From positions 124,001 through 188,000 of the forward strand of contig NZ_QAOU01000004.1 of the NCBI RefSeq assembly GCF_003050965.1: a stretch of 64,000 bases of DNA, written 5' to 3'. The notes beneath the pieces were generated by a model, which saw only the letters and a list, made by a program, of their open reading frames with translations, searched no databases and was not told the origin of the DNA. Shown here in pieces: positions 57,401 through 64,000 of this stretch. This DNA is from Nitrosospira sp. Nsp2. GTDB lineage: Bacteria; Pseudomonadota; Gammaproteobacteria; Burkholderiales; Nitrosomonadaceae. Position numbers and translations under genes: made by a program. Numbering within the stretch: the first letter of the stretch is position 1; the number at the start of each line of letters is the position of its first letter.

Positions 57401-58915
57401 TTATTTCGACTTGGCCTGATCGGCAGCCAGTTCGCGTAATTCCCTGAGACGCGCTTCCGCGCTGGAAGCCTGATAAAAGTCAGCGTCGCTGTTTCTCAAC
57501 GCAATCTGCAGTTGTTCAACCGCAGCGGAATAATTGCCCTGCCGCGAATAAACTTCCGCCAGCGCGCGGTGCTGCGCAATTAGATTTCCTGACGCTTCGT
57601 AGCTTTGGGCCTGTAGCATATAAAGGCGTATGTCATTCGGGGCGAACCGCAACTGCTGGTTGATAAACTCGAGCGCCGCCTCAGCACCGGCATTCCGCAA
57701 AAGCGCATCCACGTAGTCATAGAGCAGGGCTCGGTGCTGTGGAAATGTTTGCAGAGCTTCCTTGTAAATGTCAAAGGCCTCGTCCTTCTGTCCGGCGGCG
57801 AGTTTGACGCGTGCCGCGAGTGTTTCGATCATGGCATTCGACTGGGACGTTTTGCGTTCAATACGGATGGCCTTGCCCAGGCGGTGATTCTCCAGCGGAG
57901 TCTTATCCGCGCTGTCCGACTCAAGACTTTGGTAAAGCTTCGACAATTCGCTGTCGGCGCGCGTGTAGTCCCGTGCACGCAACAGTGCATGGATGAGGCC
58001 AAAGCGTTCCACGGCCTCCTTGCTGTAACGTTTCTCTCGCAGCGCGGCATCGAAGTATTTGACCGCATCAAGCGGCTTTTCAGTCAAAGCCCGCAGCTTC
58101 GCGCGGACCAGCTGGAAATCCAGGCTATCGGGCACTTGCCGGTAGGACATGCTCTGCGTCCGGTTTTCGATATCGGCGATGCGTTCGTAGGTAATAGGGT
58201 GCGTACGCAGGTAGGAGGGCGCGCCATTTTCGTGAAAGCGCGAAACCTTTTGCAAACGCTCGAAAAATTCCGTCATCCCGTTTGGGTCGAGTCCCGCGCT
58301 GACGAGTATGCTCAGCCCGATGCGGTCAGCTTCTTTTTCATGGTCACGAGTGAAATTGAGCTGGGACTGAATCTGGGCGGCCTGGGATCCGACCAGAACA
58401 GCCTGGGCAGCCTGCGGATTGGAGCGCGACGCCAGCACGGCCAGCGCTACCGCCGCCAGGGATTTCAGCATATTGTACTTTTGACCGGCGATCATGCGCG
58501 CGAGATGTTTCTGGGTGACGTGCGCAATTTCGTGCGACATCACGCCAGCCAGTTCCGATTCACTTTGCGACGCAAGGATAAGCCCGCTATTAAAGCCCAT
58601 GAAGCCACCGGGGAGTGCAAATGCATTAATAGTTGGGTCGTGCAAAGCAAAAAACTCGAATTCCTGGTCCGGGTGAGCCTCATTGGAACCGAGAATCAGC
58701 TTATTTCCGAGATTGGCAAGATAGCCCGCTACTTCGGCGTCGTCCATATAGCTGCGGTCGGCGCGAATCTCCGACATGATCTTAAGGCCGAGTTCTCGTT
58801 CCTGGCGCGGGGAGATCGTAGTCTGGGATACGTCGCCCAGTTCCGGCAACTCTGCGGCCGGAACCGGTGCCGCGAATAGCATGGGCAGAATAGCCAAAAA
58901 GGGGCGGAACTTCAT
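57401..58915 (-). CDS. bepA: M48 metalloprotease with C-terminal TPR repeats (BepA/YfgC-like)
   Basis: A 504-residue periplasmic protease/chaperone. The signal peptide is at 1-20 (FLAILPMLFAAPVPA), the zinc motif is H128-EIAH-132, and the third ligand Glu is in DHEKEADRIGL. The C-terminal half (after about residue 300) consists of TPR units. BepA assists assembly or degradation of outer-membrane beta-barrel proteins such as LptD; the same role is likely here. It stands alone between the MacAB operon and glnB/K. Confidence 0.92.
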   Translation of the reverse strand: MKFRPFLAILPMLFAAPVPAAELPELGDVSQTTISPRQERELGLKIMSEIRADRSYMDDAEVAGYLANLGNKLILGSNEAHPDQEFEFFALHDPTINAFALPGGFMGFNSGLILASQSESELAGVMSHEIAHVTQKHLARMIAGQKYNMLKSLAAVALAVLASRSNPQAAQAVLVGSQAAQIQSQLNFTRDHEKEADRIGLSILVSAGLDPNGMTEFFERLQKVSRFHENGAPSYLRTHPITYERIADIENRTQSMSYRQVPDSLDFQLVRAKLRALTEKPLDAVKYFDAALREKRYSKEAVERFGLIHALLRARDYTRADSELSKLYQSLESDSADKTPLENHRLGKAIRIERKTSQSNAMIETLAARVKLAAGQKDEAFDIYKEALQTFPQHRALLYDYVDALLRNAGAEAALEFINQQLRFAPNDIRLYMLQAQSYEASGNLIAQHRALAEVYSRQGNYSAAVEQLQIALRNSDADFYQASSAEARLRELRELAADQAKSK

Positions 58916-59155
58916 GTCGATAAGATAGCAATCCGCGGGCGAAGTTCCACTTTGCCGGGTGGAACTGCCGAGATGGGAATGACTCGCGTCGAATGTACTT
59001 AATTAAACGATAATTGGAGCAGAAAGCAAAATTGCGGTAGGGGACTTTTGGGGGGAAAGACGACAGGGAAAGCGGATTCAACCACTTCACCATTCAAGAA
59101 CTATACTTTCTTACCGGACAGTATGCGTATACAAGTGTATAAAAGCGGCATGCAG

Positions 59156-59617
<462 letters not shown>

Positions 59618-59663
59618 TTATATGGCGTATAAATGGCAGCATCTGTGTAATCGTAAACGAATT

Positions 59664-61280
59664 CTAAAAATTGTCTTGATACCGTGCCGTGAGCGGGTAG
59701 CGCCAATCCTTGCCAAAGCCGCGCGGCGTGACACGCACGCCGGGTGGCGACTGGCGGCGCTTGTATTCGTTTTGTCGGATTAGCTGGATCACGCGCCGCA
59801 CATCAGTTTCAGCGAAGTGTTTGTTCAATATATCCTCAAGCGTCAGATCATGCTCCACATACGCTTCCATGATGGCGTCGAGTATTTCGTAAGGCGGCAA
59901 GCTGTCCTGATCGGTCTGATCAGGACGCAACTCGGCCGAGGGCGCGCGGCTGATAACCCGCTCCGGTATGACCTTGCCCACCGTGTTGCGATAGCGACAA
60001 AGGCGGTACACCATGGTTTTGCTGACATCTTTCAATACCGCAAAGCCGCCCGCCATATCGCCGTACAACGTGCAGTAGCCTACAGCAGTTTCCGACTTGT
60101 TGCCGGTTGTCAGCACAATTGAGCCGTATTTATTGGATAGCGCCATCAACAGGTTGCCGCGTATGCGCGCTTGCAGATTCTCTTCAGTGAGGTCGGGCCC
60201 ATCGGGGAGGGGCAATTCCGAGAATTCGGCTGCAAGCGCGCCCTTGTATTCACTAAAGATCGGGCCAATGGGGTATTCGCTGTAGCGTACGCCCAATGTT
60301 TTAGCTATTACGCGCGCGTCCGTCACACTGATATCGGCAGTGAATTGCGATGGCATCATTACGGCTTGCACCCTGTCCGCGCCCAGCGCATCCACGGCAA
60401 TCGCGAGCGTGAGCGCGGAGTCGACTCCGCCTGATAATCCCAGCAATACCCCGGGTATTCCGTTCTTATCAACATAATCCTTGACCCCGAGGCACAGTGC
60501 CTTGTAAACGCTCGCTTCCAGCGTTCCTGACGACGCGGCCTCGCCCGGCATTGGTGTCTTATTCTGGAATTCGATCAGACCAAGGGTTTCCACGAACTCG
60601 TTGAGCTGATGGACGAGCTCACCTTTTTCATTCATGGCGAACGAAGCACCATCGAATACCAGTTCATCCTGTCCCCCGACAAGATTGACGTAAACGATAG
60701 GAATCGGCGTCTCGCCAATTCGCTGGCGTGCGATTTGGTGGCGCAAATCCAGCTTACGCATATGGTAAGGAGAGGAATTCAGCACCAGCAGCACATCTGC
60801 TCCGGCCGCCCTCGCGCGAATGGCAGGGCCTGGTTGCCATATATCCTGACATATATTGATCCCGAATTTTATACCTTCAAGTTCAAATACACAGGGATCC
60901 GAACCGGGATCGAAATAGCGCCGCTCGTCAAAGACACTGTCGTTGGGAAGCAGATGCTTGAGATAGGTCGCAAGAATTTTACCGTCGCGTATTACCGAAG
61001 CCGCGTTGTAGAGCTTATTGCTGGTAAGGTGCGGATGGCCTACGAGCAGTGTTACGCCACTTGTTTTTCCGGCGAGCTCCGAAAGCGCATTCGCACAGGC
61101 GCGTCGGAACCCATTGCGCAGTAACAGGTCTTCCGGGGGATACCCGGACAGGGCTAGCTCGGGAAAAACAACGAGAGCCGCTCCCGCATTTTGTGCCTGG
61201 TTGACGTAATCGAGGATCTTGCGCGTGTTTCCGCCCAAGTCGCCGACCACACAATTGATTTGAGCAACGGCGAGTTTCAT
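59664..61280 (-). CDS. nadE: glutamine-dependent NAD+ synthetase
   Basis: Last step of NAD synthesis: deamido-NAD plus glutamine and ATP gives NAD. It has 538 residues. The N-terminal nitrilase-like glutaminase domain has FPELALSGYPPEDLL (catalytic Glu), HLLPNDSVFDERRYF (Lys-containing region just before it) and FGINICQDIW with the Cys nucleophile. The C-terminal synthetase domain has GLSGGVDSALTLAIA (P-loop type) and TGNKSETAVGYCTLYGDMAGGF. It is next to the PII gene, which in some bacteria regulates this type of enzyme. Confidence 0.96.
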   Translation of the reverse strand: MKLAVAQINCVVGDLGGNTRKILDYVNQAQNAGAALVVFPELALSGYPPEDLLLRNGFRRACANALSELAGKTSGVTLLVGHPHLTSNKLYNAASVIRDGKILATYLKHLLPNDSVFDERRYFDPGSDPCVFELEGIKFGINICQDIWQPGPAIRARAAGADVLLVLNSSPYHMRKLDLRHQIARQRIGETPIPIVYVNLVGGQDELVFDGASFAMNEKGELVHQLNEFVETLGLIEFQNKTPMPGEAASSGTLEASVYKALCLGVKDYVDKNGIPGVLLGLSGGVDSALTLAIAVDALGADRVQAVMMPSQFTADISVTDARVIAKTLGVRYSEYPIGPIFSEYKGALAAEFSELPLPDGPDLTEENLQARIRGNLLMALSNKYGSIVLTTGNKSETAVGYCTLYGDMAGGFAVLKDVSKTMVYRLCRYRNTVGKVIPERVISRAPSAELRPDQTDQDSLPPYEILDAIMEAYVEHDLTLEDILNKHFAETDVRRVIQLIRQNEYKRRQSPPGVRVTPRGFGKDWRYPLTARYQDNF

Positions 61281-61392
61281 GCGGGAGCTATGTCTATTCC
61301 ACTATGTTTGTGTTGGCAATCTGGCAGATAATACCAGAACGGTCCATCTTTAGCGGCGACGCGACGCTGCCCGACGCAAGCGCGCAAACTTC

Positions 61393-62553
61393 ATGATTTC
61401 AGATATTGCGGTAAAGATAGTCGATTCTCTTGAGGGAATTTCCGCTTCCGAGTGGAACAGGCTGGCAGGGGACGATCCGTTCTTGCGGCACGAATTCCTG
61501 TCCGCAATGCATGAGACCGGCTGTGCTTCAAAAAATACGGGATGGTTACCGCAATTTGTCACATTGTGGGAAGGAAGCGCCCTTCGCGGGGCCGTGCCTC
61601 TTTACCTGAAGAGTCATTCGTATGGCGAATATGTGTTTGACTGGGCTTGGGCCAACGCATATGAGCGCCATGGTTACCGCTATTATCCCAAACTGTTGAG
61701 CGCGGTGCCTTTCAGCCCGGTGACCGGCCGCCGCTTGATGGCCGAGCGTCCGGAGTATCGCTCCATGCTCATCGGGACCCTGTTGAAAATGGCGGAACAA
61801 GGAAACGCTGAGACGGGTGTTTCGTCTTTTCATTGCCTGTTTCCCCAAGAGCATGAAGCGCGTGAAATGGAGGCAGCGGGACTGATACTGCGGCATGGCG
61901 TACAGTTCCACTGGAGGAATGCGCCCGGAGAGGGGTACGAAAGCTTCGAGGCATTCCTGAAGGAAATGAGTCATGACAAACGCAAAAGAATCCGCCAGGA
62001 GCGCAATAAAATTCATTCGGCCGGAATTAGCTTTAAATGGCTTTCCGGAACCGAGGCAACGGACGCGCACTGGCGGTTTTTTATTGACTGCTACAATAAA
62101 ACCTATAATGAGCACGGTTCACTGCCGTACCTTAGTCTGTCATTCTTTACGCGGCTGGCTAAGAGCATGCCGGAGAATGTGTTGCTGGTTCTGGCGTTGC
62201 ATGACGGAAAGCCTGTTGCGGCGGCCTTCTATTTATATAATGCTCAGACGCTCTATGGGCGTTACTGGGGCACTACGCAATACATTCCAGGACTGCATTT
62301 CGAAACCTGCTACTACCAGGGCATCGAATACTGTATTGCAAACCGGATGATATTGTTCGAGGGCGGCGCTCAAGGTGAGCATAAGCTTGCCCGAGGCTTT
62401 CTTCCCGTTCGCACCTGGTCGGCTCACTGGCTCGCGCATCCCCAATTTGCCTCGGCCATCAGCCATCATGTAGAGCAGGAAGCGCATGGCATCGATCGAT
62501 ACCTCGATGAGCTGAACGATAGTTCTCCGTTCAGGAAGGATATAAGCAGATGA
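61393..62553 (+). CDS. DUF482/GNAT-fold peptidogalycan-type protein (COG3146 group)
   Basis: A 386-residue protein matching the DUF482 family, annotated in places as peptidogalycan biosynthesis protein: DPFLRHEFLSAMHETGCAS, GAVPLYLKSHSYGEYVFDWAWANAYERHGYRYYPKLL, HDKRKRIRQERNKI, and the closing FEGGAQGEHKLARGFLP. The fold is a FemAB-like double GNAT. True substrates are unknown; transfer of an amino acid or acyl group is suggested by the fold. It is divergent from nadE, and the NUDIX gene follows after 82 bases. Confidence 0.85.
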   Translation: MISDIAVKIVDSLEGISASEWNRLAGDDPFLRHEFLSAMHETGCASKNTGWLPQFVTLWEGSALRGAVPLYLKSHSYGEYVFDWAWANAYERHGYRYYPKLLSAVPFSPVTGRRLMAERPEYRSMLIGTLLKMAEQGNAETGVSSFHCLFPQEHEAREMEAAGLILRHGVQFHWRNAPGEGYESFEAFLKEMSHDKRKRIRQERNKIHSAGISFKWLSGTEATDAHWRFFIDCYNKTYNEHGSLPYLSLSFFTRLAKSMPENVLLVLALHDGKPVAAAFYLYNAQTLYGRYWGTTQYIPGLHFETCYYQGIEYCIANRMILFEGGAQGEHKLARGFLPVRTWSAHWLAHPQFASAISHHVEQEAHGIDRYLDELNDSSPFRKDISR

Positions 62554-62635
62554 TCATGGTCTGAGCTGCTCAGATTGCATGCGTCACTATTTAACCGCAA
62601 AATTGATTCTCTTTTCTTAGCCACAAACACGCCCC

Positions 62636-63178
62636 ATGAATTATTGCAGTCTTTGCGGCACCCGGGTGGAGTTGCGCGTACCTGAAGGCGATACGCTGCC
62701 GCGTTATGTCTGTACCGCGTGCGGCATTATTCATTATCAGAACCCCAAGATCGTCGTAGGCTGTATCCCGGAGTGGGAGGACAAGGTACTCTTGTGCGTG
62801 CGAGCTATTGAGCCGCGTCGGGGCCTGTGGACTCTGCCCGCGGGTTTCATGGAAAATGCCGAGACCCTGGCCCAGGGCGCGGCACGCGAAACGCTGGAGG
62901 AAGCCAACGCGCGTGTGAACATAGGAAACCTGTACTCTATCTATAACCTGCCGCATATCGATCAGGTGCATGTGCTCTTTCGCGCACGGCTGCTCGATCT
63001 GGATTTTAAACCGGGAATCGAAAGCCTCGACGTCAGGCTTTTTTCCGAATCCGAGATTCCGTGGGATACGCTGGCCTTTCGCGTTATCCGCGAGCCCCTC
63101 AAACGTTACTTCGATGAGCGTCGTCGGGGACAACTGGGGTTTCATATCGGAACCATAGAGGACGTGCGTAAAAAGTAA
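62636..63178 (+). CDS. NUDIX hydrolase with N-terminal zinc ribbon
   Basis: A 180-residue hydrolase. The zinc ribbon at residues 4-31 (CSLCG...CTACG) resembles NudC-type NADH pyrophosphatases. The NUDIX box is GFMENAETLAQGAARETLEEA, with the usual E and REx2EE pattern. ADP-ribose, NADH or other nucleoside diphosphate-X compounds may be the substrate. It could share an operon with the DUF482 gene. No further signals seen. Confidence 0.88.
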   Translation: MNYCSLCGTRVELRVPEGDTLPRYVCTACGIIHYQNPKIVVGCIPEWEDKVLLCVRAIEPRRGLWTLPAGFMENAETLAQGAARETLEEANARVNIGNLYSIYNLPHIDQVHVLFRARLLDLDFKPGIESLDVRLFSESEIPWDTLAFRVIREPLKRYFDERRRGQLGFHIGTIEDVRKK

Positions 63179-63207
63179 ACGGTGCCGGACGTACGCTTTT
63201 TTAGTTC

Positions 63208-64000
63208 TTACGCTGCCCGCAGCGCATCGACGATAGCGAGACGCGAAGCCTTCGCGGCCGGCAGGAAACCGCCGGCAAAACCCATGATCAGCGCGAAACC
63301 CAGCGACTTGACGATGATCTCTAGATTCAGGGTAAAGCTGAATGCAAGTTCGGAGAACGATTGCCAATTCATGGTGGAAATGGTCAAAAATTGCATGAAC
63401 GACGCCAATATCAATCCGGCGATTCCTCCAACCGCCCCGAGCATTAATGCTTCTGCGAGAAAAGCGGAGAGGATATTATTGCGGCGGAACCCGAGCGCAC
63501 GTAGCGTACCGATTTCTGTAGTCCGGTTGGCAACTGAGGCATACATAGTGATCATCGCGCCAATAATGGCGCCAACCGAAAATATGATCGACAATATCAT
63601 CCCCAGGTAGCGAATGAAGTTTGCCAGCAGCTGCGACTGCTCCGCGTAGAACACGCTCTCCCGCTTGGCTTCTACGGTAAGCCGGGGGTCGTTCTCGAGG
63701 CGTGTCTTAAGTTCTGAAAAAAACCCCGGGTCGTTCAGCTTCAGAATCACCGAAGAATATACCGGTCGGCGGAACGCCTGCATCAACTGATCCACATCTC
63801 CCCATATTTCAGAATCAAACCCGGTTTTGCCTGCATCCATGATGCCGACCACTGTCCATTCGCGCTGCCCAAAGCGCAACGTTTCCCCAACGCCTGCGCC
63901 AATGTAGCGTTCCGCGACGCTTTTTCCGGCGATGATTTCCGTTGAACCAGGACGGAACATGCGACCTTCCGCGATTTGTACCTGCGGACGCAGCTCGATA
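63208..64000 (-). CDS. FtsX/MacB-type ABC permease (3' part; start beyond the window)
   Basis: The frame stays open to the window edge (reading IELRPQVQIAEGRMFRPG at the edge), so the N-terminus is missing. The visible 264 residues hold the end of the periplasmic MacB_PCD domain (MFRPGSTEIIAGKSVAERY, LNDPGFFSELKTRLENDP) and three spans with the FtsX signature VANRTTEIGTLRALGFRRNNI. Like the macB gene at 54072 it is a permease without a fused ATPase in the visible part. It converges on the NUDIX gene with 29 bases between. Confidence 0.88.
   Translation of the reverse strand, partial: IELRPQVQIAEGRMFRPGSTEIIAGKSVAERYIGAGVGETLRFGQREWTVVGIMDAGKTGFDSEIWGDVDQLMQAFRRPVYSSVILKLNDPGFFSELKTRLENDPRLTVEAKRESVFYAEQSQLLANFIRYLGMILSIIFSVGAIIGAMITMYASVANRTTEIGTLRALGFRRNNILSAFLAEALMLGAVGGIAGLILASFMQFLTISTMNWQSFSELAFSFTLNLEIIVKSLGFALIMGFAGGFLPAAKASRLAIVDALRAA

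Noticed and set aside
57734-58879. 381-codon forward frame
   Set aside because: Antisense shadow of the M48 protease gene; no recognisable domain.

Overview
The window reads as a chromosomal segment of a betaproteobacterium. The ATP synthase operon runs atpIBEFHAGDC and is followed directly by glmU and glmS. A stand-alone GlnB/GlnK-type PII gene, a glutamine-dependent NAD synthetase and a BepA-like M48 protease are also present. The surface polysaccharide genes belong to the PEP-CTERM/exosortase A (XrtA) type. An ammonia oxidiser of the Nitrosospira type would fit, but that is inference from gene content and protein flavour; no marker such as rRNA or amo genes lies in the window.

Region 1 (1-3.8 kb): the 3' end of an rRNA pseudouridine synthase gene, then a tightly overlapping operon for dTDP-L-rhamnose (rfbB, rfbD, rfbA, rfbC). 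Region 2 (3.9-16.5 kb): a fatty acid desaturase, the large TPR lipoprotein PrsT, a Vi-antigen-like pair for UDP-N-acetylhexosaminuronic acid (tviB/tviC type), a small TPR protein, and a minus-strand operon of a GNAT-like acyltransferase, an acyl carrier protein and the two exosortase-A-associated alpha/beta hydrolases. A PEP-CTERM protein with a sorting tail closes the region. Region 3 (17.2-38.4 kb): polysaccharide assembly and decoration genes in changing orientations. These are a GT2-GtrA fusion, the exosortase-A-associated glycosyltransferase, a second GT4, a CapK/PaaK-like ligase, two methyltransferases, several GT2 enzymes, a WbsX-like protein, a Wzx-type flippase, a sulfotransferase with an APS kinase (CysC), the exosortase-A-associated O-glycosylation ligase and a polysaccharide deacetylase. 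A DUF3565-DUF1971 fusion and a secreted protein of unknown family end the region.

Region 4 (38.8-49.5 kb): core metabolism. A good sigma-70 promoter precedes atpI, a rho-independent terminator follows atpC, and glmU and glmS follow. GlmS and GlmU make UDP-GlcNAc, which is the likely substrate of the tviB/tviC pair, so core and accessory parts are linked metabolically. Region 5 (49.6-64 kb): a membrane O-acyltransferase, a zinc-ribbon membrane protein (DUF3667 type), a GyrI-like effector-binding protein, an unrecognised acidic protein, a MacA-MacB tripartite export operon, an M48/TPR protease, PII, NadE, a DUF482 protein, a NUDIX hydrolase, and the 3' part of another FtsX/MacB-type permease gene.

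Taken together, the window encodes precursor supply (dTDP-rhamnose, UDP-HexNAcA, UDP-GlcNAc), polymer assembly, flipping and ligation, and decoration (sulfate, acyl, methyl, deacetylation) for an extracellular polysaccharide tied to PEP-CTERM protein sorting. The exosortase itself, its acyl-CoA ligase and its PLP decarboxylase are not in the window. I saw no tRNA, rRNA, CRISPR array, transposase or phage gene. The most interesting leads are the split and apparently incomplete exosortase-A cluster, its hydrolase with no nucleophile, the sulfation pair, a decayed paralog of an unknown gene at 23.4 kb, and several 5'-leader structures.
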